Of a stretch of DNA of 64,000 bases, positions 1-11,438 are shown piece by piece. This DNA comes from Crambe crambe. Lineage: Eukaryota; Porifera; Demospongiae; Poecilosclerida; Crambeidae. The notes beneath the pieces are model-generated. The model did not search any database. It was given only the letters and a program-made list of their open reading frames with translations, and was not told where the DNA came from. Numbering within the stretch: position 1 is the stretch's first letter; every line of letters starts with the position of its first letter. The translations under genes were made by a program, and so were the position numbers. The stretch lies in the NCBI GenBank assembly GCA_963924555.1, contig OZ004584.1:6509001-6573000 (forward strand), in the 5' to 3' direction.

Positions 1-1635
1 TGTACCTGGCTGGCCTGAACCAAATGCTGGTGGAGGACCTGTTGCCAGAGCATGACGTGATGGCTGGCCTGGACCAAATGTAGGCAGAGGACCTGTCGCA
101 GGCGGCTGACACTGAGCAAATGCTGGCGGAGGACCTGCTGCCAGAGCACGAGGTGGCTGATGGGTGGCACCCACATTAGAAGGAGGTGCTGGATTAGTCC
201 GAGGGACATAGGCATGAATACACCGGTCCATCACATTCTTTCCATTGAGACTTTGTGCAATAGCATGGGCATCTGTATTCGGGTAGAGCTTTATCATGAC
301 TCCATTGGAAGGAGGTGGAAGACGATTAAAGGACAACATCGGAGCAGAAATGAGGGCTCTTATTTCACTCTCACTGAAAGAGGGATCAATATTCTCAATA
401 ATGACACAGTCTGCAGGAGGTTGTGAGTGGACAGGTCCACTATAAGTTGGCTGGAAACCACTTCTGCCTGAAGCAATGCTTGCACCATCATTAAACTCTG
501 TCCTATCCACCAAAGAGGGACCTGAAGGTGATTGAAGTTCACCTTTTCCAAAACCAATTGAAATAATTTGAAACTCTCCCATGACTTTAGTATTTCTCAT
601 TTTCTGAATAGCAAGGTTGGCCATTTCTAGAGAAGAAAAGAAAATGATTCCAAATCCAAGGGATTGGCGTGTCTTGCTATTTTTTGCAATAAATGCATTG
701 CTGATCCCAGATTCAAACTCTTTGAAATGTTGCCTAAACTTCCTATTGGAGACGGCTTTTGAAAATTTGGGTCTTGAGTGGACTAAAACTTTGATCTTGT
801 CACTGGAAGTTGATATATCAGAAGTAACAGACTCGACATCGGACAAGCTCTCACTGTCCCCTTGAGAGGGAGCATTGACATGACCTGATGGGGGAGGGAC
901 ATAGGGTGGAAGAACTGGTCCAGGAAGGACAGAGGATTGAGAAATACTTGGTACTTGCTTAGATTTTTCTAAACTGACTCTGACGCGTATTCCTAGTAAA
1001 ATGCTCTGATCAAGAGCTTGTATTGCTGCTTTGGCAGATGCAGAACTTGAGAAGGTTATGAAACCGAAACCTTTGAACTGGTTGGTTCTCTTATCTCGAA
1101 TGAGTTCAATTTTAAGAATCCGTTTTTCAAACTTTACAAAATGCTCACGGATGTGCTGTTCATTTGTGTACTCAGGAAGTTTTGATCCAAAAAAAACTCG
1201 ACAGGGTTCAGACTTTGAAACACTTTTGGTCTTGGTAGGATTAGACGTAGTGACACCAGGAGTGCTAGATTCAGTGTTTTGGCTCTTCTTTCTAGCACGA
1301 GATCTCGTTTTCTTTACGTGAGGTTGAACAGTCAGTTGGTACTGTCCTTGAATCATGGATCCATTCAAATTCTTTACGACTTCATTTCCCACAGAAGCAG
1401 TCATTATAACTATAGCAGATTTATTATTTGTCTGTGCATGATAATTGATCATACTATTCCCATAACCAAAGTTAACGATATGCTCTTTCACATAGTCTTT
1501 CGCTTGCTGAGGAAATTTGAAGTGTAATTTCGAAACAGCTTCCCCTCTTGGGGCATTAGTTGCACTTGGATGGCTGGATACACTTGAAACTGACTCAGTA
1601 TCTGAGTCACTCTCATCTGTATCAAAGTCGTATGT
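1..1635 (-). CDS. Multi-RRM protein, PARP14-like N-terminal region (partial, runs off left edge)
   Basis: An open frame of 545 codons with no stop runs from a splice acceptor (CAG at 1636-1638) to base 1. An acidic Ser/Asp-rich start is followed by four RRM-like domains: about 1545-1325; about 1215-975 (RNP1-type KGFGFITF); about 810-560 (LGFGIIFF); and about 415-205. A Pro/Gly-rich tail repeats ATGPPPAFGPGQPS-like units to the window edge. RRMs bind RNA, and tandem RRM-like folds begin PARP10/14-type ADP-ribosyltransferases. I infer that the gene continues to the left as such an enzyme, because its third RRM block is the inverted paralogue of the 5' exon of the PARP gene at 11.4-16.7 kb. The first exon and start codon are not identified; they may lie beyond 1640, near the inverted-repeat element at 1846. 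It could also be an RRM-only protein. Confidence 0.75.
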
Positions 1636-1845
1636 CTGTATGAGTACAACATGCTATTTACTGTATGTACTATGTATAGGCTATTCCACAACCACAGAAG
1701 GCTGTATGGTTTAGAGCCTGAGGGCAAGAGCGTGGTTGTGGTATATAGCCTTATTTGGGCATTGTTATCACGAAACAGATATCACCCTGACCAACTTCCT
1801 GGGTTGTATCAATATCAGTTGTGCCTGTACTAGTGAATTGAACTA

Positions 1846-2648
1846 AAGTCTATTCGCGTTCACCTCGACCCGGAAGTAGCTGTGGTGTAGTAAGCTTACG
1901 TAAGAACACGTATTAATCCAATTAGCCACATAGTTATGGCTATAAGTATGCGCGGGTAATTGGAGCCAAGCCACGTGTTATCAGTTTAGATCAAGTTATT
2001 TTCTGGTTTCTTTTCTCGTTTTTGTGTGACTTTCTCTCATGCCTGCCATGACTCTCCCTGGACTTCTGCCTTGTTCTTCTACTGGACAATCCCCAGAGAG
2101 GTAGGGTGGTTCAGCTGACATCTCAAGCCTGCTCCTTCCTTTCCTGATCCCAGCAACTCCTGGAGGGTTTAGCAATGAATGTTCTGTATAAGCTAAACTG
2201 CCGGGAAGATTAGCAGTGATTCGAATATTGTAGTTAAACTTGAAAATGTGACTTCTCATTGATTCTATCGATCTAGTTAGCTAAAAGATTCTGTGATTCA
2301 GTTTTCTAGTTAGCTGAACTATTCTATAATTCATATTTCTTAGTTTTAACCAGCAGTTACTTGCGTAAGCTAGCTAACTTGAGATTCAGTAGCACCTGGC
2401 AGCCATTGTTGTTGCTCTATCGCGCGCAATGCGCGCGCACTACATTCCTTGTGGTGAATGGCAGCTCCATACTTTGCTTATGGGACATACAGCTAACTTC
2501 TTACTGGTAAGGATTGAGTCTTTATAAAAAGTATCATCATAAATCTCGGATAATTAGCTAGCTGCTGGTGTTTGAAATTTTGAAATTGGTCAAGAATTGA
2601 GCAAGTTATCACGGATATAAAAAGGTCGAGGTGAACGCGAATAGACTT
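1846..2648. mobile_element. Non-autonomous DNA element with perfect 28-bp terminal inverted repeats
   Basis: The sequence at 1843-1870 is repeated exactly as its reverse complement at 2624-2651 (core TTCGCGTTCACCTCGACC). If the outermost TA dinucleotides (1844-1845 and 2649-2650) are target duplications, the element is about 803 bp and could belong to a TA-duplicating superfamily. The TIRs are partly palindromic at the tip, so the boundary is ambiguous by 1-2 bp. No transposase was seen inside; the minus-strand 88-codon frame at 1996-2259 is not recognisable. A CG-rich alternating palindrome (about 2421-2438) lies within. Confidence 0.65.
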
Positions 2649-2774
2649 TAGAAAAAGCTATGATGATTTCCCCCCAAATGGTAGACCAAACTACTGTTAT
2701 TCTGTATAGCGTGAATTTTTGTGGGGTAGAATTTGTTCTAGTCCTGTGCATCTGTATGGTAACACTATAGTCCA

Positions 2775-4300
2775 TCACTTAAAGGCTTCACTGTAGCTAC
2801 TGTATTCATGCCACAATACACCTACCATACTAAAATTCTCATCATCCAGCTGAAAAGCTGCAAGAAAACAAAAATAAAACACAAAAAAAAAAAAAAACAA
2901 CGCTGGGTGATACATCTACATATGTACTTATGATTATGATTACACTATGAATAAAATAACAGATTCATTGGATGCCAAGACAACCGAGTCATAAAATGCC
3001 CCAAAATTGGCTGTGTGCCTGTTGGAAAATTGTAAACCAGCTAGCGCAAATTCAAATATAAGTACTACATAGATACCGTAACTCACAATCAAATATAGTA
3101 ACTTGGCTGCGTCCCTGATTGGTGAGAGGCTAAGGAGAGATTAAATAAGATGGTTTGTAATAATAACACATTTGTTAAATGTTTCTAAATAAAGCACACC
3201 CATTGAATTCAACACAATAGGCTAATTTAAGTGCCAATACATGTACACATGAATAACGCATACTTGTCACAAGTAGGGGGAGGGGAGCATCTGGTTAGTC
3301 TGGCATAGCCGACCCTTTACCAACCCAATGGAAGGGAAAAGGGTCTGCAGAATCTGGTGCTGGTCAATTAACTAACCACACACTAATTAACGTTATTTAA
3401 TCTAAAAACCTGACCAAGTCTGGATGATGGCCATTCAAGTAATTAGAGATGTTGCACAGGAGGCAGCTAAGGCCTAAGCTTTAGGATACGACAGACTGAT
3501 AGCCTTGCAGACATAGTGACTTAGATCTGACCATGTTTGGATAGAGATATGTTTTTGATTGTTTCAACCACTGTAAAGGAGGCAGCCAAGCGTTAGGAAT
3601 ATAGGACTGAAAGCCTGCATGCAAGTAAGTAACTTGGAATACTCATGCGCAATGTAATAATTCCACAAGAACTGATCCAGTATGCTGGAGTCACCAGATC
3701 CTTCACTCTTTTTGCACGAGGGGCGGCAACACCAGACTAGCATCTATTATGCCACATATTAATTCGGGATTTCAGATAGTCATATCCAATACATTCCTTT
3801 CTGTGGCATCATACTAGATGTTTCCCTCCCATGCTTCACGAGACTATACTAGTTTCCATACGTAAATTTACATTACATACCAGTATATTGCTGGGATCAT
3901 TTTTCCACTCTCCATCCACTATGAACATGTAACTATGGTTACCCACTGGCAACTTCAAATCCACTAGTACACCTCCAGATCTGAAATGTGTACAGATAGG
4001 TGGGCACTATTTAGAGTTTATCCTCAAGGAGGAGCTAACTGCACAATATCACGGCACTTTACACACTTCTCTCACTAATTAAAACTTGCTAACACCCCAA
4101 TCACACCCCAAACATGTTAACATCACATCAATGCTAAAAACTAGCTATGTTAAGACACCAGTACTAGGAATAGCGTACCCGTTAGGAGTAGACACAGGGA
4201 CTCTTTCCCAGTTGTTGAAATCCCCGGCAAGATAAACCTCTCTTCCTCCACCGTCCCACTGAAATATATGATTGCCGAAAGCCTTTTGCTGCTCAGCCAT
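2775..4300 (-). CDS. Mini-protein with glycogen-binding CBM48 (AMPK-beta-like) domain
   Basis: Three exons on the minus strand: 4300-4179, 3980-3881 and 2849-2775, 98 codons plus stop. Donors are GTACGC and GTATGT, acceptors are TTTCAG and TTTTCAG, and the phases agree. Exons 1 and 2 encode a CBM48 fold close to the AMPK beta subunit: FQWDGGGREVYLAGDFNNW, then DLKLPVGNHSYMFIVDGEW and DPS. The two Trp that stack on glycogen in AMPK beta (FNNW and DGxW) are present. The Lys of the QYKF motif is Met here, and the later TVNN segment is missing. The last exon (LDDENFSM... to TGA at 2777) is less certain. There is no room for the C-terminal beta-subunit domain that binds alpha and gamma, so if the model holds this is a free-standing carbohydrate-binding module. 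Start chosen at ATG 4300, directly before the domain. Confidence 0.55.
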
Positions 4301-4514
4301 AATTAAGGGATGTGGTAAAGGGTCGACCACACCAGATACAGGCTAGCGCGTGCGTGTGTGACGTGCGTGGGCGGGGCACGACCTGCAATGAAGATATTCT
4401 TGATGAAGGGTTTCCCATATAAACACTAACAGCTAGCAAGGATGATAGAGACCAATTGCAAGAAGATATGCAAATGTACAGTTGGGGTTGGTTGGAGGGA
4501 GCGTACCCAGGCTT

Positions 4515-4720
4515 ATGATGTAATGTGATGAGAGGTGCAAGGCTATGTAGGGGTACACACAATCACTTATGATGTATGTGATGACAGGTGCAAGGCTAGG
4601 TAGGGGTACACACAATCACTTATGATGTAATGAGAGGTGCAAGGCTAGGTAGGGGTACACAATCACTTATGATGTAATGAGAGGTGGCTAGGGAGAGGTG
4701 CAAGGCTAGGTAGGGGTACA
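4515..4720. repeat. Minisatellite, about 45-55 bp unit
   Basis: About four imperfect copies of a unit containing CACTTATGATGTAATGAGAG and GCAAGGCTAGGTAGGGGTAC. It lies upstream of the CBM48 gene start and is followed by a run of 26 C at 4732-4757. Confidence 0.85.
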
Positions 4721-4807
4721 CAATCCCAATTCCCCCCCCCCCCCCCCCCCCCCCCCCAAGCCAAGCCATTTTTTTTTTATTTTTTTTTGCTGAGAGAGAG
4801 GTCTTAC

Positions 4808-5257
4808 CTAGCCTCGCGCCAGGCTCTCAGGAAGGGGGAGGGGGAAGGAAAAGAGAGCCTGGTTGCCACTGTATGCGCATGCGCTGATTTTTTAAGCCGC
4901 GAATCACTACGCGCGTGCTATGTTAGTCATAAAACGTCATTTAAACATGGTTTCGACCACGAGGGTTTGTCGTTTGTAGTGAGCAACAATAGAAGTGTCC
5001 TCATCTTGGGTAACACTACTGCAATGAAGAAGCAGTGGGTGACAATCCTTGTTTCGAGGGCGAAAAGGACAACTGAGCAGTAGTAGACATTTTGAGCAAC
5101 AATGTACTTTGACCTATGACGTTTAGTGTTGCGGACATATACAGGCAAGTATCCGGATTCCGCAAAATCGCGGAAAAATCAGCGCATGCGCAGACAGTGG
5201 CAACCAGGCTCTCTTTTCCTTCCCCCTCCCCTTCCTGAGAGCCTGGCGCGAGGCTAG
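4808..5257. mobile_element. Foldback/MITE element with about 95-bp inverted arms and 7-bp target duplication
   Basis: The left arm, 4808 to about 4905 (starting CTAGCCTCGCGCCAGGCTCT), recurs as its reverse complement from about 5163 to 5257. The arms are flanked by GTCTTAC at 4801-4807 and 5258-5264, a good target-site duplication of 7 bp (8 with the next C). The 450-bp element has no plausible coding capacity; the short frames inside are arm translations. A 7-8 bp duplication fits P-like or hAT-like superfamilies, but I do not assign one. Confidence 0.75.
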
Positions 5258-5986
5258 GTCTTACCCAACTAAGCCACCATCTTGTTAAGAGGGAGCAACT
5301 CAAAGTATAAAGATGTTTATAGTTGACCCTTTCACCCTATAGCACTTTATCATAACATGTAGCTACACTAACACCACAGAGAAAGAATCAACAATAATGT
5401 GTGTTTATTAATTAATAATGCTGAATGAAGCTATAGGTAATGACGTCTACACTGTCCTCCCCTTGCAGCCTGAGTGTGTAATGAATATTATTATTGTAAA
5501 TTACATAGCTAAAGTTGCAGCCAAGAGTCTTAGCTAGTAAATCTAATCATTGTAACAGTTGGTAGCTAGCATCATTCAGCAAACCGTCCAGGGATTTGGC
5601 AAGTTACTTATGGATTACTAACAGAAACTATTAATAATCAGTAAAGAATCCTGAAACTAACTGATCAACCACAGCATGCTTTCCCGGCAACTCTGCAATA
5701 ATTCTCCATAATTAGTAATACTGGGCTGACTATAGATAGCCTACAATAGGTAATGGATGAGAGTTGATGAATGCCGTTATTATGTGTGTTAAACAGTTCA
5801 AGACTTATTTAAATCTAGCTAGCTACATGTAAATTAGACTGGCTAGCACAGGCTCCTTAATGACTGGTTTTCAGAACACTTTTGCTCAGCCTCTGCTCTA
5901 GTCTTGTCTCTAAGGACATGCTATGCCAGAGCCCCTTACTGAGGAGTATCCTGTAAAAGCCTCTTCCAAAAATGCATGGTCTTATT
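5258..5986. other. Intergenic stretch without recognised gene
   Basis: AT-rich sequence with short open frames only. No splice-consistent coding signal or RNA gene was recognised before the inverted-repeat element at 5987. Confidence 0.5.
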
Positions 5987-6120
5987 GGCCACTATTTTGT
6001 AGTGCAGGCAGGGGTGGCATAGTATTGGCTACCATTATTTTTATAGTTCTATTCAGTCGGTTTCTTAAGAAAACCACAGGAGTTGATACAATGCAGGCAG
6101 GGAGAAACTAAATAGTGGCC
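5987..6120. mobile_element. Short inverted-repeat element, copy 1
   Basis: It begins GGCCACTATTT and ends AAATAGTGGCC, giving about 11-bp terminal inverted repeats. A diverged copy in opposite orientation lies at about 7806-7955, sharing the central TTCTTAAGAAAAC palindrome and the ATGGTAGCCAATACTATGCC block. No protein is encoded. Confidence 0.6.
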
Positions 6121-6534
6121 TTACCTTCACACCCTTACTCCCTGCAAAGATATACCCCACCTGTGTTATGAAGTCTTAATTCTCTTGCCCAATTACTTTC
6201 TTGCCCTGACCACCATCCTTACCTTGTTGTGGCAGGTGGGTGGGTATTATTATAGTATACTCATCATTATTAACGATTTACTAGAGCTCATAGAATTCAA
6301 TGCCCCGATGTAATAAGCTCGTGACCTGGTAAGGACGAATCATTATTTTTAATGCGCGTAATAATATTTATTTTAGCACGTGCAAGCTATATCGATCAGT
6401 AGCCCTGGTTGCAGAATCAGCAAGAAAAACAGGCATTCAATCCACAAGAAGAATTATAATATGCTATTATGGCTTCAAGAAAAAGTAAGTATGAAATAAT
6501 GCTAGCAAAATGTGTCGAATAAGCGCGTATTTTA

Positions 6535-6910
6535 GGTCCCAGAGAGAGCGGTAGCTCTTTCTAGTTCTTGTACGTTGACGTACGTGACGCGGACGGTGGT
6601 GCGCGCCGTATATAGACTTGTCCCCTCACTTAGACTAAACAAAAGCTACTGTTGAATGATTATCCAGCCTACAAAGCAGGTAAGTCGCTGGATGTATCAG
6701 AGAGTGTAGTAGCACTCTCCTCTCTATGTAGGCTTGAGCAACAAAGTAATTATTATCATTCTTAGACAACCATATCTCGCTAACTTCTAAAGAGTCAAAG
6801 AAAAAGGAGACACTACGAAGCACAGTACTCGACTAGCTTAATTACACATGTGATATCCAATTATAATTATTACTCAGCTAGCTCTATCTCTAGCTCTATA
6901 GCCAGCTCTG
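6535..6910. repeat. Dispersed repeat, copy 1 (direct repeat of 7495-8200)
   Basis: Blocks shared in the same order with 7495-8200 include GTGGTAGCTCT/GCGGTAGCTCT, CACTTAGACT-AACA-AAGCTACT, TCTTAGACAACCATATCTC, and AAAAAGGAGACACTACG followed by AGCACAGTACT. The second copy is longer because of an insertion. No coding function is visible. Confidence 0.55.
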
Positions 6911-7494
6911 TGCATACTAGATCATGGACTACTAACTCTATCAACTCAGGGCAAGATTTTAGATTCACCAATCCATTTACCAGACTCTATTTCAGATTCA
7001 TCTGCATCCTCGACCTCCAAGAATAGCTCACTTTAGCTGATAGATAATCATTGGGGTGCTATGCAATTCATCTGTCCCTGCATACACATGAAAGAATGAA
7101 CTCTTGCATTTATGCGTACACAGTAGCAAGTCATGTGTGGGTCTATGTAAACAGCTGGAATGTGGCGATCCACAAGTTTTTGATAAGCCAAGGTAGCTAC
7201 TACGTAGGTTGACAAGTTAAAACTGGATGCCTAGAAACTTATTATCATTTTGGTTATCACTGATTTATTTTTGCAGGTATATAAATAATTATAGGAGTTA
7301 TACTGATCTTATTTTTTGAATGCACTAGCTGTCATTATCATATCAGATGTTAATGCTATTCATAGTTATTTTTATAACTATAGCTTGGCTCGTGACTTTG
7401 TAGCTTCTGTTCTTGCTATTTAAGGCAGGCTCTCTTGCTAGATGATCTTGCTCTCGCTATTTATGGCTTTCTGTTGGAATTCTTGCTTACTTTC

Positions 7495-8200
7495 TGTTAT
7501 CAGAAAGAGTGGTAGCTCTCTCTGTGTAGGGCCTAGGGATGACCCGGACGGCGTCTATAGACTAGCTAATACAAAAGTGAAATTCTAGTTTCACCACTTA
7601 GACTTAACAGAAGCTACTTTAAATGATTATGCAGCCTACTAGAGCCTACTACAAAGTGCAGACCAAGTTTCAGGACCAGGGAGCTTACTGTTTCAGAAAA
7701 ACGGCAAGCAGATATATCGCTGGATTCTTCTTCTTCTGTATTATTCTTCTTCTTCTTAGACAACCATATCTCACGAACCATTCAAGCTATAGCAAGTATT
7801 AATTTTATGTGTGAAGGTAAGGGCACTATTTAGTTTTTCCATGCCCGCAGCAGTGGCTGAATTTCTACACCGCAACTCCTGTGGTTTTCTTAAGAAAACG
7901 ACTGAATAGAACTATAAAAATAATGGTAGCCAATACTATGCCACCCCTGCCCGCATCAGTCCCCAAGCAAAACCATCTGATAAGAAACTAATGATCAACA
8001 AAATAGTGGATAAATCCACTCCAAATTCTACAAACTACAATCTTTTCTACTCGTCGATCCTCTAAAGAATGGAAGAAAAAGGAGACACTACGGAGCACAG
8101 TACTTGACTAACTTAATTATTGGAAGCCATTTTTTCAATAATACGAATGTGCATTTATTTCATATCCCGAATTATTATAATTTATTACTCAGCTACTACT
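7495..8200. repeat. Dispersed repeat, copy 2, interrupted by a nested element
   Basis: Same family as 6535-6910. Between TCTTAGACAACCATATCTCA (about 7755) and GAAAAAGGAGACACTACGGA (about 8075) it carries extra sequence that includes an inverted copy of the element at 5987-6120 (about 7806-7955). This indicates nested insertion after the repeat was copied. Confidence 0.5.
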
Positions 8201-9148
8201 CTATCAACTCAGGGATCTAGATCACCAATCTATCTCCCAGTAGACTCTATTTTACTGCATCTGAACTCTATACATAAAACCATAAAAGTGAAAGGGAAAA
8301 GACCAGGAACAAGCGTATAACTAATAAGATGTATGTATGTACCATAGTCACCTTCAGCACTCTGGTGAAAATTTGAGGCATAGCCAGGATGGGGGGAGGG
8401 GGGCAAATGAAAAGATTTGTACGCGAAAATTTTAACTGGAAGCCACACCCACAAATTAAATTATGTGCGGAGCAGGCAATAGTTAGTTGAAGTTAAAGTA
8501 TAGTACAGCTACTTGCAAGATTACTCGAATGCTACTGCCGTAAGAAAGAGCCTCATACCAGTTGGTCAGGTTAAGACTACTAAACAGCAGCATAAGGAGT
8601 GAATATAGATAACGCAATTTATAATTTATAAGTCAACTCATGCGAATGAACTCTGAAAAGGGGGGAATCCCCCTCTCTGGCTACACCACTGATTTTAGCA
8701 CTATATTTTATACAAAAATAATGAAATTGTGAATGGATGAAAACTCAAACACACATTATTCTTTACCCCTAGCTATCTACAATAGCTCAAAATCATCATT
8801 AAAATAGTTCTTTATAGCATCTTCACTTATGCTTATAATCAGCACAATGCTCCAAGACACAACATTTTGCTCAGCAGTAGTTAATTATTGTTTCCCTGCC
8901 CATTTTTTCACAATCATTAATTTTCTTAGGTTAAAGTAAGCTGGTAAGTACCCAAACTGCTAAAAATCGGGCATTTTGCCATTCTCTGTCAAGCAGATTC
9001 AAGTGCACCGTTGTATTGAAGAGAATCAGTGGCTTCAATCCACAAAAGCATCGATGTCACAGAAGTCCCGCCCACTACATTAAAAATACTAGTGATCTCT
9101 GCAACGTCTTGGCCAATTTCAGTGCTTTAGGCCAAGCAAACATGATTA
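8201..9148. other. Intergenic stretch without recognised gene
   Basis: Low-complexity AT-rich sequence and a G-rich patch near 8390. No exon with both splice signals and a recognisable protein was found on either strand. Confidence 0.5.
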
Positions 9149-9459
9149 CAGTTGAACCTCGGTTATCCGGACACCTTTGTCCAAGCATTTTTTCCAGGCT
9201 GCCGGATAAGTGAAATAGTATTAAAATAATAGTGTTATATAAGGTTATGTTGGCTGTTTGGAATTTTTAAAAAGCTAGTACTAACAGCTTAGAACAGTGT
9301 AGCTTGTTAATTATGTGCCTGTGCAAAGCACTCTCAGAAAATAACATTAAAATCCATTACACATGCTTGTAGTGCATGTATTAATCACTATTTCCTAATC
9401 TGGATAAACGAAGTTCCAGATAAACGAGGTGCGAGGTGCGGATAACCGAGGTTATACCG
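9149..9459. mobile_element. pogo/Tigger-like MITE
   Basis: The left end CAGTTGAACCTCGGTTATCC and the right end (reverse complement CGGTATAACCTCGGTTATCC) form imperfect terminal inverted repeats. They are flanked by TA at 9147-9148 and 9460-9461. The GAACCTCGGTTATCCG terminus is typical of pogo/Tigger elements of the Tc1/mariner group. At 311 bp it is non-autonomous, with no transposase. Confidence 0.7.
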
Positions 9460-10149
9460 TATTAGTTTCTCGTCACCACCCGCATCCTTTTCCAATTCAC
9501 AGAGAGAGATTAAGAGCAAACATGAAGGAGAGACTCTGCTGCTGCCACCAGACTATGTAGCGCTCATGTGACATAAAACTTTTATAGCGCTCATGCGACA
9601 AATTTTTTTTATAGAATAATTAGGAAGTTCAGCTCAGCTGTGTGTAAGCCAGTGTAATGTATGTGAACTAAGGATTCTTGTTATTGTATAAACAGTAATT
9701 ACTTCCTGCATTTTCATTGGTCATTTTTTATATCATTCTAGAACTTTCTATAATCATATGGCACTATTTAAACATGTAATGTTTCCTTTTGCATTGCTCT
9801 CTATCTTACTCTAAGAAAGTTTAATCTTGTCTTGAAGTCAGTCAGTTGTGCCATCTTAGCTACCTACAGAATTTAGCTATGGAATTCATTATTTCATTAT
9901 ACTTCCTGTCTTGAAAAACAATGGCAGTAAGGATGACAAGTTAGCCCTGTTTAAACAGGCTTCGATAGTTACTTGAAGCGGTAAGGTTTACTAGGATCAT
10001 CTCCTGTCCGCATCCTGTTTAATAAGAAATGAGTTGAGAAACAAGTTTGTTTGGCCTTAAGTTGGCAGGAAAAAAAGTAGAATCCTTATTGATTTTTGAC
10101 CTGATATTGCTACAAGAAAAGACCAGGAACAAGTGAGGAGGATGACCAT
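9460..10149. other. Intergenic stretch without recognised gene
   Basis: AT-rich, with only short unrelated frames. No RNA gene or exon could be supported. Confidence 0.45.
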
Positions 10150-10313
10150 TGCAAAAAAAGTAAGGAAACAAGGTAGGGATGAAGGATGGAAATGGGATCA
10201 ATCTTTGTTTTGTATATCCAGCCACGGGTAGCTTCGGTGCAGTAATGAACATAATAATTATGTAACCCATTTCCATCCTTCATCCCTACTCTTGTTTCCT
10301 TACTTTTTCGAGC
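10150..10313. repeat. Inverted repeat, about 48-bp arms
   Basis: The arm 10150-10198 (AAGTAAGGAAACAAGG, then GTAGGGATGAAGGATGGAAA) is repeated in reverse complement at 10266-10313, around a loop of about 67 bp. It is probably a remnant of a MITE; no target duplication could be fixed. Confidence 0.6.
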
Positions 10314-11438
10314 AATGATCATATATTTTTTCAGAAATGTTTTCTGCCTTGGCACCAAAGTGCCGAGGATGCATGCATGACGCGCACGCACAATTATACG
10401 CAATGATGCACGATGATGCATATAGAGCATGGGCTAGACACAAGCTCTACTACAGTACTAAGGACAAACAGACAGACTCAGGCTCAAGCTCAGGCTCAGA
10501 CTCAAGCTCAAGCTCAGGCTCACAGTCACTATGCAGTAACTCTACACCACGAAGAGAGTGCTAATGCTTCTTGGCCGTATTTGCCAACAAATCAAGCCCA
10601 TATGACATGCAGAGAACTGACTAAAGTGAACAAAAACAACAGAGATACACAAACTAGTGATTGTTTGAAGTGCCAAACTTGAAAGAGAGAGCCATGGTGA
10701 AGGAGAATCTCCGAAGTTAAAGGCTATGACCTGGAGTGCACAATAGTGATATCAGAGAAGCACCGACTATGTTGCTAAGTACACATTATTTAGAATGTTT
10801 AATAAGATACACTGAAGTGCCAAGGCATTCCTAGTCTTATAAAAGACTAACTTGTTCCCTCATACCATATAGCCAGAGAAGATTTTAATTTGACACTTTG
10901 GCGGTTTAAGCATCAAATTGCCAAAAATAAAACTGTCCAAAGTCGTGGGGTTTAATTAAATTCGTGATACATTCCGTGCCATTTATTGCACACCACTACT
11001 GGAGAGAAAAATTATAGCTAGGCCTCCCTGGAGGAGTAGCACCTTTACAGTTGTGTGAGGGGCCATCTACAAAAACCTATGATAGCTAGCTAGCTGTACA
11101 CAGCTCGCATGCACGACGCACACACATTGCACGCTTTCAGATTCCATCAAATTCTGATGATCATTGCCATTTTATGAGGAAATCGTATAATATAATTCCT
11201 GTCAATATTTCCGGGTATATGATGATAGTGAATCCCAACCAATTGCTTAACCCCTTGCTGTGCATGCGCAGCGGTGATGTAACCCCTTGCTGTGCATGCG
11301 CAGCGGTGATGTAGTGATGACTAGTAAGTTAACTAGTTTGAATAAGGGCTGAATGGATGAGGGTTAAGTTGAATGCGAAATTCTCCACCCTCTGTCTTTC
11401 CTGACCAGTTTTTCCACCCTATGTTCCTCCCCCATCAG
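10314..11438. other. Intergenic region upstream of the PARP gene
   Basis: Contains a CAGGCT/CAAGCT hexamer-like run (10476-10530, giving spurious Gln/Ala-rich frames) and a 32-bp exact tandem duplication (11249-11312, unit starting AACCCCTTGCTGTGCATGCG). No convincing first exon for the gene at 11439 was recognised here. Confidence 0.5.

Noticed and set aside
10337-10682. Gln/Ala-rich and Ser-rich frames
   Set aside because: Produced by a CAGGCT/CAAGCT-type simple repeat; no conserved sequence around it.
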